Assembly: GCA_016235585.1 (NCBI GenBank)
Contig: JACRJY010000039.1
Coordinates: 1 to 33,921, forward strand
Direction: 5' to 3'
Origin: Verrucomicrobiota bacterium
Lineage (GTDB): Bacteria; Verrucomicrobiota; Verrucomicrobiia; Limisphaerales; JACRJY01
Length of the DNA stretch: 33,921 bases
Positions 7,312-15,482 of the stretch are shown here, piece by piece. Positions within the stretch are counted from its first letter, which is position 1; each line of letters begins with the position of its first letter. The notes under the pieces were generated by a model, which was not told the origin of the DNA, searched no databases, and saw nothing but the letters and a program-made list of their open reading frames with translations. The translations under genes were made by a program, and so were the position numbers.

Positions 7312-8091
7312 ATGCCGGACGTCAGCCTCATCCTCGTCTCGCACAACAAGCCGCAGTTCGTCAAAGAAGCGGTGCAGAGCGTCCTCGCGCAGACGCACCA
7401 GAACTGGGAGGCCATCCTCGTGGACAGCGGCGTGCTGCTGCGGCAGGGCTTCTTCGACTATCTGAAAGACCCGCGCTTCCGCGTCGTCCCGTCCGGCGAA
7501 ACACCCGAACTGGCGAAGACGAAGAACATGGCGTCGTGGTGCTTCAACCGCCTGCTCAACGCTGGCGAAGTTCATGGCGAACTCGTCGTTTATCTCTGCG
7601 ACGACGACCTGATTTACCCGGAAATGTTCGCGGCCTACTGGAATTACTACACCCAGCGCAACCACGAGCCGCAGGCGATGTATTCCTCGCAGGACATCGG
7701 CGTCGTCTATCCCGACGGGCAGACGAAGATCATCGGCCAGCGCCTTGCCGACAAACCGGCGGGGAAATTCTGCCAGGGCCGCAAGCTCGACTGCCAGGTG
7801 GACTACCTCCAGTTCTGCCACACGCTGAAGATTCTGGAAAAAGTGCGCGCCGCCCACGGCACGACCGAGTATCACCTCGAAGACAAGAGCCAAGGCCACC
7901 ACGCCGACGGCATTTTTCTGGAGCGCGTCGGCGCGCTGACGACGGTGCATCCCGTCCCGCCGGTGTTGAGCATGAACCGCCGCACCGCCGACAGCGTGAA
8001 CATCCAGCACACCGATTCATTCTTCGGCAAGCTGCAGCACAAGCTGCGCTGCAAATGGCGGGAAATCGCCTTCGCGCTGCGCTCCCGCTGA
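7312..8091 (+). CDS. Family 2 glycosyltransferase
   Basis: A 259-residue GT-A fold glycosyltransferase. It opens with the GT2 pattern VSLILVSHNKPQFVKEAVQSVL, followed by QTHQNWEAILVDSG and the metal/nucleotide-sugar-binding acidic cluster LCDDDLIYPE (DDD). It lacks a signal peptide or obvious membrane segment and would act at the cytoplasmic side of the envelope. Part of the central region (PDGQTKIIGQRLAD, KLDCQVDYLQFCHT) resembles 'glycosyl transferase family 2' proteins with no assigned acceptor. It sits 12 nt after the radical SAM gene with its own strong SD site. The pair ends at a double terminator. Confidence 0.88.
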   Translation: MPDVSLILVSHNKPQFVKEAVQSVLAQTHQNWEAILVDSGVLLRQGFFDYLKDPRFRVVPSGETPELAKTKNMASWCFNRLLNAGEVHGELVVYLCDDDLIYPEMFAAYWNYYTQRNHEPQAMYSSQDIGVVYPDGQTKIIGQRLADKPAGKFCQGRKLDCQVDYLQFCHTLKILEKVRAAHGTTEYHLEDKSQGHHADGIFLERVGALTTVHPVPPVLSMNRRTADSVNIQHTDSFFGKLQHKLRCKWREIAFALRSR

Positions 8092-8100
8092 AAACGAAAA

Positions 8101-8146
8101 GCGGGTTCCGCAAACGCGAAACCCGCCGGCAGGAGGTGCCGTTTTT
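8101..8146. terminator. Bidirectional terminator between convergent genes
   Basis: Two hairpins lie side by side. The first has an 11-nt stem (8101-8111 with 8116-8126, one mismatch) and loop AAAC. On the minus strand it is followed by TTTTCGTTTT, so it should stop the outer-membrane protein transcript. The second, CGGCA/TGCCG (8127-8131 and 8137-8141), is followed by TTTTT on the plus strand and should stop the glycosyltransferase transcript. Confidence 0.8.
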
Positions 8147-8156
8147 CCGGTCTGCT

Positions 8157-9014
8157 TCAGAACCGGAAGATCAAATCCACCGTGAACCGGTTGTCGAACA
8201 GCCCCTTCGGGTTCGTCACGCCGGCCTCGAAGGCGAAGCCCAGATCCACCTTCTCGTGCAGCCGCGAGCGGAAGCCGCCGCCGAACACCACCTGCGTCTC
8301 GCCCGCCGCGCCCGCCGAGCCGAAGTTGATCAGGTCGAAGCCCTCCACCGGCAGCCCGATGGTCTTGGCGCTGTTCAGCACCGTCATCGCGTTCAGGCTC
8401 ACGAACGGGATGAAGTAGCGGCAGGTGTAGTAGTCCAGCTGCGCGCTGTAGTGCGCCTGCGCGGTGGACTGGCTCATGTCGTTCGGCAGCCGCAGCCCGG
8501 CGCTGGCCGTCACGTGGAAATCGCCCCAGCCCTTCGCGCTGGAGACGAACAAATCCCACTCGCCCTTGCCCGTGCCCTGGAAGACGTTCTTGTTGCCCGT
8601 GGGCAGCGTCAGCCGGAAGCCCGGCGTGAGGATGAACTCGTTCTCCTTGTCATCAATCAGCGCGTATTTCAGACCGGCGGCCAGGTCGGCCCAGCCGCTC
8701 TGGTGGCCGAGCGCCTTGAGGTCGGCGTCAATGTAGCCGTCCTTCGTGGCGATGATGGCCAGCCGGTCGGTCACCGCCCACCGCAGTTGCGCGGCATACA
8801 CCCGCACATCGCCGCCCGTGGTCGCGAACGAGCTGTGGATGTTGTGCTGCATGAAGATGGGCCGCACCTCGCTGTTGATCTGCGGGTCTTCAAAGAAGAG
8901 CGGGTTGGCGACAGGCGAAATCGTCCGCAGTTTCCAGTCGTCGGCTTGGGCGGGGCCGGCGGTCAGCAGGGACGCGGCGGCGGTCACGGCGAGAAGGCAG
9001 AGGTTGGGTTTCAT
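8157..9014 (-). CDS. Outer-membrane beta-barrel protein, MetA-pathway-like transporter family
   Basis: A 285-residue exported protein. The signal peptide (MKPNLCLLAVTAAASLLTAGPAQA) is cleaved before DDWKLRT. The mature part is a run of alternating beta strands with Gly and aromatic residues (VRVYAAQLRWAVTDRLAIIAT, ADLAAGLKYALI, FILTPGFRLTLPTG, FHVTASAGLRLP, QVVFGGGFRSRL, VDLGFAFEAGV) and ends in Phe (VDLIFRF), as outer-membrane barrels do for BAM recognition. It resembles the 'phenol MetA degradation'/transporter barrels, but no substrate is evident. The start at 9014 is chosen for the signal peptide and an upstream AGGA eight nt away; a longer frame to 9128 has no such support. Confidence 0.75.
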   Translation of the reverse strand: MKPNLCLLAVTAAASLLTAGPAQADDWKLRTISPVANPLFFEDPQINSEVRPIFMQHNIHSSFATTGGDVRVYAAQLRWAVTDRLAIIATKDGYIDADLKALGHQSGWADLAAGLKYALIDDKENEFILTPGFRLTLPTGNKNVFQGTGKGEWDLFVSSAKGWGDFHVTASAGLRLPNDMSQSTAQAHYSAQLDYYTCRYFIPFVSLNAMTVLNSAKTIGLPVEGFDLINFGSAGAAGETQVVFGGGFRSRLHEKVDLGFAFEAGVTNPKGLFDNRFTVDLIFRF

Positions 9015-9290
9015 GTTCAATTTCCTGTTGTTGGCGGTGGTTGTTGGCGACAAGGCGAGCGGCCCGCTGGAAACTCCGCAACGCGGAACCATGCTTCCAG
9101 CCACCAATGCCGCTCTCGGCCTCGTCATGGAAATTAAACGCGGCGGCGGACGCCGGAACGCGGCGGAAATTGCCGGGAATTCGCTCTTTCTTGCCCTGAC
9201 CCGGTGGAGGGAAACGCGCCCACGCCGAAGAACAGACTTGGGAAGAAGGCCCGGCTAATGACTTGCCCCGCGAATTTCGCCTATCTGTTG

Positions 9291-9654
9291 GTTAGGCCGT
9301 TGTGTGTGCATACTGGTGACGAACTCGGCGCAGCAGGAACAGTAGCAAACCTGCGAGTAGAGACGCAACGAACGAACCGGCGAAAGCACCGAAGGCAATC
9401 TCTCCTCGGCGACGCGCGTCTGTCTCCATCGCGTCAATAAACCGAGCCGTCGTGTAACCTCGAACCGGCGCAGCCTCTCGATAATCGCGTGACTGGCGAG
9501 CCTGCTCAAAGTCCGAGCGCATTCCATGACTCCACGCTCTGCCCATCGCTGACATGTGAATGTGCCCGAACGCCAAGAAAGAGCCGAGCACCCCGAGCGC
9601 GAACTGAACCCACAGAATGGCGATGATGGCTTTCATGGTGCGAAACGGCCTAAC
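9291..9654 (-). mobile_element. Integron-cassette-like unit A
   Basis: On the minus strand GTTAGGC (9654-9648) lies exactly 11 nt before the ATG of a small gene, whose stop codon TAA is inside GCCTAAC (9297-9291). These match the R' (GTTRRRY) and R'' (RYYYAAC) cores of integron attC sites. The 11-bp ends GTTAGGCCGTT and AACGGCCTAAC are perfect inverted repeats. Beyond the right core is CAACAGATAGGC, also seen after unit B at 32.8 kb, which would be the L'' box. A full paired L'/R' half beyond it is not visible, so the attC looks incomplete. No integrase is in the window. Confidence 0.5.
9292..9636 (-). CDS. Small two-TM membrane protein, cassette-borne
   Basis: A 114-residue protein of unknown function. 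A first hydrophobic segment (residues 2-25, IIAILWVQFALGVLGSFLAF) and a second near the C-terminus (IAFGAFAGSFVASLLAGLLL) flank a polar loop of about 55 residues with many Arg and Glu, followed by a basic tail (RRVRHQYAH). The ATG at 9636 is chosen over an upstream ATG at 9786 because the protein then starts directly with the membrane segment and 11 nt after the GTTAGGC core. The gene stands alone between an outer-membrane protein and an oxidoreductase on the same strand. Integron cassettes often carry such orphan membrane proteins. Confidence 0.6.
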   Translation of the reverse strand: MKAIIAILWVQFALGVLGSFLAFGHIHMSAMGRAWSHGMRSDFEQARQSRDYREAAPVRGYTTARFIDAMETDARRRGEIAFGAFAGSFVASLLAGLLLFLLRRVRHQYAHTTA

Positions 9655-9787
9655 ATTATGATTATGCGGCGCGGCATGCACGGGGGCGTGCATGGTTGAT
9701 TTTTTCAACGGCGCGGGTTTCCACGGGCTTATGAAAGCAGGCCGGCGAATTTCTGTGAAGGATTTTCCCCGCAGCAAATCCGTCAAG

Positions 9788-9857
9788 CACTATGAAGAGT
9801 GAAGGCCGCGCTTGCCCTCTTTTCATACCTCATACCTCATCCTTCATCCTTCACCCC
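9788..9857. repeat. Low-complexity CTCAT/TTCAT direct repeats
   Basis: Short units such as ATACCTCAT and CCTTCAT repeat in tandem between 9825 and 9857. A related ATGAAGAGTGAAGG at 9791-9804 pairs with them as a loose inverted repeat. It abuts the stop codon of the oxidoreductase gene. Confidence 0.45.
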
Positions 9858-11147
9858 TCACGCCTTCGGCTCCCAGCCCTTGCGATACTCGCGCGTCCAC
9901 AGCGCCGTGGCCGCCGGGTCGTTGAGGATTTTGCCGGTCTGCGGGTCGAGGTGCAGCGTGTGGCCGGTGCGGTAGGCGATGTTGCCGAGGTGGCACAGCA
10001 GCGTGCTGGCCTGGCCAACGGCGATTTCCGCGCGCAGTTTTTCCCCGCTGCGGATTGCTTCGATGAAGTTCGTGAAGTGCGGCACGTCGCTGCCGCTGCC
10101 GGTGCCTTTCTCGACCGGCTTGCCCTTGAGGTCGAAGACTTCCCAGGCGTTGCCACTCATCGCCAACGTCCCGCCGTCGCCGTAGAAGGAGACGAAGTTG
10201 TGCTTCTCCGAGGCGCGAGGTTGGGCACTGCTGTTCTCCCATGTCAGTCCCTTGTCGCCAAAGTCGAACGCGACCACGCTCGTGTCCGGCGTCTCCTGAT
10301 CGTCGTGAAAATGGTAGCGCCCGCCGTTGCAAGTGACGCGCCGGGGCGCGTCCACGCCCAGCCCCCAACGCGCGACATCCACGGCGTGCGGGCCATTGTT
10401 GCCGAGTTCGCCGTTGCCCCAGTGCCACATCCAGTGCCAGTTGTAATGGACGAGGTTGTCCTTGTAAGGCCGCTCCGGCACCGGCCCCTGCCAGAGATTG
10501 TAATCGAGCCACTCGGGCACGGGCACAACCTTGCCGATGCCGATGCTGGGCCGCAGATTGTCATACCAGCAGCGCGCAAACCGCACCGGCCCGATGACGC
10601 CCGCGCGGAGCTTTTCGATTCCCTCGATGATTCCCGGCATGCTGCGGCGCTGCGTGCCGAGCTGCACGACGCGGTTGTGCTTGCGCGCGGCGGCGACCAT
10701 CAGCTCGCCCTCGCGCGCCGTGCCGCTGCCGGGCTTCTCGACATAGACGTGCTTGCCCGCCGCGCACGCGAGAATCGTCGCCGGCGCGTGCCAGAAGTTC
10801 GGCATGGCGATGGACACGGCGTCCACATTTTTGTCTTCGAGGAGGCGGCGAAAATCCTTCACGCCCTGCGGCTTCTTCGCCTGCTTCTTGGCGACGGTGG
10901 CGAGCGCGCGGTCAATGCGCTGGCTGTCCACGTCGCAGACGTAGGCGATTTCGACGTTCGGAACCGCCAGATAGCTGCTCAAGTGCGCGTGCCCGCGCCC
11001 CAGGCCGATGACGGCGACAGTGACCTTCCTGTTCGCGGCGACGGCGTGCAGTGACGGAAAGCCGACGGACGCGGCGAGGCCCGCCCCGGCAGTGGTGGTT
11101 TTCAGAAACTGGCGGCGGGAGGAAACGGGTTTGGGCGCGGTGTTCAT
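9858..11147 (-). CDS. Tat-exported Gfo/Idh/MocA-family oxidoreductase
   Basis: A 429-residue NAD(P)-dependent dehydrogenase of the Gfo/Idh/MocA type. The N-terminus has a canonical twin-arginine signal (SRRQFLKTT followed by a hydrophobic AGAGLAASVGF), so it is exported folded. The Rossmann domain follows (VAVIGLGRGHAHL), then DAVSIAMPNFWHAPATILACAAGKHVYVEKP with the family EKP motif. The C-terminal alpha/beta domain has HWGNGELGNNGPHAVDVARWGL, which contains the catalytic His region. Exported members are abundant in Verrucomicrobiota and Planctomycetes and act on saccharides or glycosides, often by redox-assisted glycosidic cleavage; the substrate here is unknown. The ATG at 11147 is chosen because it begins the Tat signal; a frame 14 codons longer exists. 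Confidence 0.9.
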   Translation of the reverse strand: MNTAPKPVSSRRQFLKTTTAGAGLAASVGFPSLHAVAANRKVTVAVIGLGRGHAHLSSYLAVPNVEIAYVCDVDSQRIDRALATVAKKQAKKPQGVKDFRRLLEDKNVDAVSIAMPNFWHAPATILACAAGKHVYVEKPGSGTAREGELMVAAARKHNRVVQLGTQRRSMPGIIEGIEKLRAGVIGPVRFARCWYDNLRPSIGIGKVVPVPEWLDYNLWQGPVPERPYKDNLVHYNWHWMWHWGNGELGNNGPHAVDVARWGLGVDAPRRVTCNGGRYHFHDDQETPDTSVVAFDFGDKGLTWENSSAQPRASEKHNFVSFYGDGGTLAMSGNAWEVFDLKGKPVEKGTGSGSDVPHFTNFIEAIRSGEKLRAEIAVGQASTLLCHLGNIAYRTGHTLHLDPQTGKILNDPAATALWTREYRKGWEPKA

Positions 11148-11286
11148 GATGATGTCAGGGTTCCATTCGCAGACGGCTGGAACTGGCAAAAATTCAACCC
11201 CTCCCCGTCGCTGGCCGGTGAGCGTGAAGGCGGCCCAGAAAGGCGGAACTCCAAACCCGCCTCAATTGCCTGGGTTCTTTCGCAGC

Positions 11287-11315
11287 TTGCCGCAGAGAAA
11301 ACGCTGGGCTAGGCT
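11287..11315 (+). promoter_or_regulatory. Promoter of the antitoxin/PIN pair, probably leaderless
   Basis: TTGCCG (11287-11292) and TAGGCT (11310-11315) are 17 bp apart, and the ATG at 11322 is 6 nt beyond the -10 box. Confidence 0.5.
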
Positions 11316-11321
11316 GGCAGC

Positions 11322-11543
11322 ATGATCACGGTGGAAAAGACAGACGCGGATTTGCGGGTGACGATTCCGAAGGGCGCGGTGCCGCCGGAACAGCTCAACG
11401 CGTTTCTGGACTGGCTGCGGCTGGAGGAGATCGTGCAGCGCAGCCGTCTGACCGAAGAGGACGCCAGCCGCATCGCCAAGGACATCAAGGCGGAATGGTG
11501 GGCGGCGAACAAGGACAGGTTCATTCCGCCGGATGAGCGATGA
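11322..11543 (+). CDS. Putative antitoxin of a PIN-domain pair
   Basis: A 73-residue protein that overlaps the following PIN gene by 4 nt (ATGA), the arrangement expected for type II toxin-antitoxin pairs. The N-terminus (ITVEKTDADLRVTIPKG) looks like a short beta-rich segment, followed by helices (LNAFLDWLRLEEIVQRS; SRIAKDIKAEWWAANK) that could wrap around the toxin. I do not recognise a specific DNA-binding fold, so it is named antitoxin from position and size. Promoter elements end 6 nt before its ATG. Confidence 0.55.
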   Translation: MITVEKTDADLRVTIPKGAVPPEQLNAFLDWLRLEEIVQRSRLTEEDASRIAKDIKAEWWAANKDRFIPPDER

Positions 11544-11956
11544 GCGCGGATGGCGTCATTGTTGACGCGAACATCGCGTTCAAATGCCTGTGCTCCCAGC
11601 GGGGCGATTTGCGCGCCCGCATCGGGCCGGGCGGCCACCCGAAATTCTTCAGCCCGCGCTTTCTTTTTGTGGAATTGTTCAAGCACAAGGAGCGGCTGGC
11701 GCGGGCGGCGCATTTTTCGGAGGCGGAGCTGCTGGAGGCGCTTTACGCGCTGACGAGCCATCTGGAGTTCGTGAACGAGGCGAACATCCCGGTGGGCACC
11801 TGGGTCGAGGCGCACCGGCTCTGCAAGGGGATTGACTCGGATGATACGCCGTATGTGGCGCTCACGCTGCATCTGGACGCGCGGCTGTGGACGGAGGACG
11901 ACAAGCTCAAATCCGCGCTGCGGGCGCGGGGCTTTGACCGGTTCTTCGAGCCGTGA
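11540..11956 (+). CDS. PIN-domain ribonuclease, VapC-like toxin
   Basis: A 138-residue PIN domain. The first acidic residue is in VIVDANIAF (Asp9), the second in FLFVELF (Glu45), and the C-terminal acidic cluster is DSDDTPYVALTLHLDARLWTEDDKL, where DSDD and TEDD supply the remaining Mg2+ ligands. Members cleave RNA (tRNA or rRNA in characterised VapCs) and are held inactive by the co-encoded antitoxin. It overlaps the upstream partner by 4 nt. The last residues (ALRARGFDRFFEP) are ordinary for the family. Target RNA is unknown. Confidence 0.8.
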   Translation: MSADGVIVDANIAFKCLCSQRGDLRARIGPGGHPKFFSPRFLFVELFKHKERLARAAHFSEAELLEALYALTSHLEFVNEANIPVGTWVEAHRLCKGIDSDDTPYVALTLHLDARLWTEDDKLKSALRARGFDRFFEP

Positions 11957-11983
11957 GCAATTTCCTTGGTGTCGCTTGAATGA

Positions 11984-12145
11984 ATCCGCCTGACCTCAAA
12001 TCGCTTCTACGACCGCGCGGCGGCGGAAGTGCGGGTTCAAGGCCGATGGAAAGGAAAGCAGTTTCAGCAGGCGTTTGTGGTGGAAACGGACTTGGTGAAC
12101 GCGTTGAAGCAGGCACAAAATTTCATCAGCCAGCAGACAAAATGA
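11984..12145 (+). pseudogene. Probable remnant of an unrecognised gene
   Basis: The frame from 11984 to the TGA at 12143-12145 is open for 53 codons, follows a TGA at 11981-11983 and has no ATG. It reads like real protein, e.g. NRFYDRAAAEVRVQGRWKG and then FVVETDLVNALKQAQNFISQ, with normal amphipathic composition. A 5' part may have been lost, or it may start at a rare codon such as CTG. It ends 27 nt before the Hsp70 start codon. No family recognised. Confidence 0.3.
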
Positions 12146-12172
12146 AGGGCATCGTTTCCGGGGAAAATCATC

Positions 12173-14095
12173 ATGGGCAAAATCGTCGGCATTGACCTCG
12201 GCACCACCAATTCGCTCGTCGCGACGGTGGATTCCGGCATTCCCTACGTCATCGCTGATGCGGACGGGCAGCGCCTCACGCCGTCGGTCGTGCATTTCCC
12301 GGCGGCGGGCGCGGAGCCGCTCGTGGGCCAACCCGCGAACCGCGTGCGCGTGCTGCGGCCCGGCGAGACGGTCTATTCCGTCAAGCGCTTCATGGGCCGG
12401 CGCGGCGCGGAGATTTCGCAGGAGGAAATGCTCGTCAGCTATCCCGTCGCCGGCACGGGCGCGGGGCCGGTGACGATTCCGATTCACGGGCGCGCCTTCA
12501 CACCGGAGGAAATTTCCGCCGAGGTGCTGAAGAAGCTGAAGCGCGACGCCGAGGCCGCACTCGGCGAACCGGTGACGCGCGCGGTCATCACCGTGCCGGC
12601 GTATTTCAACGACGCGCAGCGCCACGCGACCAAGCGCGCGGGCGAACTGGCGGGCTTCACCGTCGAGCGCATCGTCAACGAGCCGACCGCCGCCGCGCTC
12701 GCCTACGGCCTCGACCGGCTCAAGGAGCACTCCAAAATCGCGGTGTATGACCTCGGCGGCGGCACGTTCGACCTCTCGATTCTCGAACTGAACAACGGCG
12801 TGTTCCAAGTGCTGGCGACAAATGGCAACACGCGGCTGGGCGGCGATGATTTGGATCGGCGCATCGTGGAATTCCTCGCAGAGAGAATTGCAGCGGTGAA
12901 TCCAGAATCCAGAATCCAGAATCCAGAATCCTTGTCGCAGCTCGCGCGCCTCCGCGAGGCGGCAGAGCTGGCGAAGATAAAGCTCTCGACCGAGACGGAA
13001 GTTGAAATCGCCCTGCCGTTTCTCACGCCGAAGTTTTCCTTCAATTACAAACTCACGCGCGACGAACTGGAGCGGCTCACGCGCGACCTCGTCGAGCGCA
13101 CGCGCGCCCACTGCCTGCGCTCGCTCGCCGATGCGAAGCTGGAGGCGCGCGACCTCGACCAGATCATCCTCGTCGGCGGGCAGACGCGGATGCCGCTGGT
13201 GCGCCGGCTCGTGAGCGAGTGGTTCGGCTGCGCGGAGTTCGAGGAGGAACGCGGCGGCGTGCGGCTGGGCGAGAGTTTTCACCGTCGCAGCGGGCCGATG
13301 TTGAACACCTCGCAGAATCCCGACGAAGCCGTCGCACTCGGCGCGGCGATTCAGGCGGCGATTTTGAGCGGCGAGTTCAAAAACCTCCTGCTGCTCGACG
13401 TGACGCCGCTCTCGCTCGGCATCGAGACTTTTGGCGGACTGATGAACGTCATCATCCCGCGCAACTCCACCATTCCCGTGAAGGCCGGCGAAGTGTTCAC
13501 GACGGCGGTGGATTTCCAGCGCGCGATGCTCGTCCATGTGCTCCAGGGCGAGCGCGAGCGGGCGAAGGACAACTGGAGCCTGGGAAAGTTCACGATTGAT
13601 TTCGCCCGCGCGCCGCGCGGCGTGCCGCGCGTGGGTGTGCAGTTTGAAATTGATGCGAACGGAATTCTTCACGTGCTCGCGCGCGACCTCCAGACCGGCA
13701 AACAGACCATCGTGGAAATGAAATCCGCCGTGGACGTGGACGACGCCGAGGTGCAGCGCATGGTCGAGGAATCGGTCGAGCACGCCTTCGACGACCTGCG
13801 GGCGCGGCGCTGGATCGAGGCGAAGACGCGGGCGGTGGAGACACTCGCCGCCACGCGCAACGGCCTGACTACGTGCGCGACCGAACTGGACGCGAGTTAT
13901 CACGCACAGGTCGAAGCAGCAGCCAGCGCAGTCGAGGCCGTGCTGGTGGCGGAAAATTCAGACAGCCAAACCGGCGACCCGGAGAAGTTGAAGGCCGCCG
14001 TTGCCGCGCTGGACGAGGCGACGAAGCCGCTGGCCGATCTGCTGATGGACAAGGCGATGGAGGCGATGCTGCGCAAGCGCGGGCTGCTGCAATAG
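12173..14095 (+). CDS. dnaK: Hsp70-family chaperone, DnaK/HscA-like
   Basis: A 640-residue Hsp70. The nucleotide-binding domain has [17 protein letters not shown] [61 protein letters not shown] and [12 protein letters not shown]. The substrate-binding domain begins [16 protein letters not shown] and includes [15 protein letters not shown] and [12 protein letters not shown]. It lacks the Gly-rich acidic tail of classical DnaK. Two unusual insertions are visible: [11 protein letters not shown] (about residues 243-253), encoded by a heptanucleotide tandem repeat, and about 18 residues ([18 protein letters not shown]) before the [11 protein letters not shown] motif. No grpE or dnaJ is adjacent, so this may be an extra Hsp70 rather than the main DnaK; the symbol is tentative. 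Confidence 0.88.
   Translation: MGKIVGIDLGTTNSLVATVDSGIPYVIADADGQRLTPSVVHFPAAGAEPLVGQPANRVRVLRPGETVYSVKRFMGRRGAEISQEEMLVSYPVAGTGAGPVTIPIHGRAFTPEEISAEVLKKLKRDAEAALGEPVTRAVITVPAYFNDAQRHATKRAGELAGFTVERIVNEPTAAALAYGLDRLKEHSKIAVYDLGGGTFDLSILELNNGVFQVLATNGNTRLGGDDLDRRIVEFLAERIAAVNPESRIQNPESLSQLARLREAAELAKIKLSTETEVEIALPFLTPKFSFNYKLTRDELERLTRDLVERTRAHCLRSLADAKLEARDLDQIILVGGQTRMPLVRRLVSEWFGCAEFEEERGGVRLGESFHRRSGPMLNTSQNPDEAVALGAAIQAAILSGEFKNLLLLDVTPLSLGIETFGGLMNVIIPRNSTIPVKAGEVFTTAVDFQRAMLVHVLQGERERAKDNWSLGKFTIDFARAPRGVPRVGVQFEIDANGILHVLARDLQTGKQTIVEMKSAVDVDDAEVQRMVEESVEHAFDDLRARRWIEAKTRAVETLAATRNGLTTCATELDASYHAQVEAAASAVEAVLVAENSDSQTGDPEKLKAAVAALDEATKPLADLLMDKAMEAMLRKRGLLQ
12898..12931 (+). repeat. 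Heptanucleotide microsatellite (GAATCCA, 4.9 copies) inside the Hsp70 gene
   Basis: GAATCCA is repeated four times perfectly (12898-12925) plus GAATCC. Because the unit is 7 nt, loss or gain of one copy would shift the chaperone frame; three units restore it. It encodes the [11 protein letters not shown] segment. Confidence 0.85.
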
Positions 14096-14098
14096 CGG

Positions 14099-14245
14099 TT
14101 GAATTGGGCGCATTCGAACACTGCCCCCGCGCCGTCAGGCCGGGCGGAGCGCCGATCTCCGAATCGGCGCGGGGCGGGGGCCACACCTGCCGGATCGGAG
14201 TCCGGCGCTCCGGGGGCAGCAAGTGTCAGGATGCGCCCAGTTGAA
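14099..14245. repeat. 147-bp palindromic repeat after the Hsp70 gene
   Basis: Outer arms TTGAATTGGGCGCAT (14099-14113) and ATGCGCCCAGTTGAA (14231-14245) are inverted copies with two mismatches. Inner arms, GGAGCGCCG...TCCGAATCGGC on the left and GCCGGATCGGA...CGGCGCTCC on the right, also pair. It starts 3 nt after the Hsp70 stop codon and could act as a terminator. Confidence 0.7.
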
Positions 14246-14300
14246 TTTCCCTTCCACTTGCACACTCGACGGCGGGGTGGAAATCCAGTTTCCTTGGGCC

Positions 14301-15290
14301 ATGAACCATCGCTTCTTCCTCGCCGGTTGCCGGATGATTTTGCTGCTGGCCGTCGCCGGTCAAACCGCCCGATCACAAACGCCGTCCGTGCCCAAGCCCG
14401 TCCCGCTCATGCAGGCCGTGCCGCAGCCGGAGCATCAAATCTCCTTCCAGCGCGACGGTCGGGAAATCGCGCGCTACCATTTCAATCCCGCGCTGAACCG
14501 CCCGTTCATCTTTCCCGTCATCGGCCCGTCGGGTCGCGCGGTGACACGGCTGGGCCATCCGCACGATCCCGAAGGCCACAGTCACCACAACTCGATCTGG
14601 ATTTCCCACCACGACGTGAACGGCGTGACGTTCTGGGGCGACCGCGGCACGAACGCGGGCCGCATCGTCCACCAGCGCATCGAGCAAATCGAGGACGGCG
14701 CGGACGCCGCCTTCGTGCAGGTCGTCAACGCGTGGACGGATAAAAATGGAAGGGTGCTGCTGAACGAGCGCCGCCGCATCACCGTCGAGCCGCTGCCGGA
14801 GAAGGAATTTCTCCTGATTCTCGACGTGCAACTCGAAGCCAGGGGCCAGCCCGTGACGCTCGGCAAAACTCCCTTTGGCCTGCTCGGCGTGCGGATGGCG
14901 AAAACCATCGGCGTCGCGGACGGCGGCGGCACGATTCGCAACTCCGCGGGCAACGTGAACGAGACCGGCGAGAACGGCGTGCATTGGAAGCGCGCGAAGT
15001 GGTGTGATTACTCCGGGCCGGTCACGCCGCAGGCCACCGAGGGCCTCACGCTGATGGATCATCCCGCGAACCCGAATCACCCCACCTACTTCCACGTCCG
15101 CAACGACGGCTGGATGGGCGCGGCGCTGACGCACGACGCACCGCTCACGCTCACGCCGGGCCAACCGCTGCAACTGCGCTACGGCCTGCGCGTCCACAAC
15201 GATGCGCCCAAGCCGGAGATGATTCAAAGACACTGGGCGGCGTTTGCGAAATCGCCGTTGCCGGAGCTGGTGCCGAAGACGAAGAAGTAA
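14301..15290 (+). CDS. DUF6807 (PmoA-like) family exported protein
   Basis: A 329-residue exported protein with a signal peptide (residues 1-25, hydrophobic MILLLAVAGQTARSQ). The mature region matches the DUF6807/'methane oxygenase PmoA' Pfam family, despite that misleading name: RPFIFPVIGPSGRAVTRLGHPHDPEGHSHHNSIWISHHDVNGVTFWG at the start (His-rich HPHDxxxHxHH), then GLLGVRMAKTIGV, WCDYSGP, and TYFHVRNDGWMGAALT. Members are widespread in Planctomycetes and Verrucomicrobiota near sugar oxidoreductases and have no established activity; the conserved His suggests a metal or sugar site. An in-frame ATG at 14223 lies inside the palindromic repeat, so the ATG at 14301, which begins the signal peptide, is preferred. 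Confidence 0.8.
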   Translation: MNHRFFLAGCRMILLLAVAGQTARSQTPSVPKPVPLMQAVPQPEHQISFQRDGREIARYHFNPALNRPFIFPVIGPSGRAVTRLGHPHDPEGHSHHNSIWISHHDVNGVTFWGDRGTNAGRIVHQRIEQIEDGADAAFVQVVNAWTDKNGRVLLNERRRITVEPLPEKEFLLILDVQLEARGQPVTLGKTPFGLLGVRMAKTIGVADGGGTIRNSAGNVNETGENGVHWKRAKWCDYSGPVTPQATEGLTLMDHPANPNHPTYFHVRNDGWMGAALTHDAPLTLTPGQPLQLRYGLRVHNDAPKPEMIQRHWAAFAKSPLPELVPKTKK

Positions 15291-15482
15291 ATTGCCGCGC
15301 AACTTTCCCCCGGTTGCGGACGGACACGGCCATTGATGACCGGTTTTTAACCAGTTTCACGCTGGAAGGCGGTCATCTTCGAGGGATATTCCCGGTATAC
15401 TTTTCCGTTGCAATGCCCGGTGCGGAACGTAATCTCGCACCGTCACCCGTCGTGACAGCCACATCCCGCGCTTTTACACCGT

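Noticed and set aside
9015..9290. An additional gene between the barrel protein and cassette A
   Set aside because: Short frames on both strands lack start signals and protein-like composition; it probably holds the barrel-protein promoter region and the degraded attC half.
14301..15290. Methane monooxygenase subunit (because of the 'PmoA' family label)
   Set aside because: The protein is soluble and exported, with no membrane subunit features; the family name is a historical misnomer.
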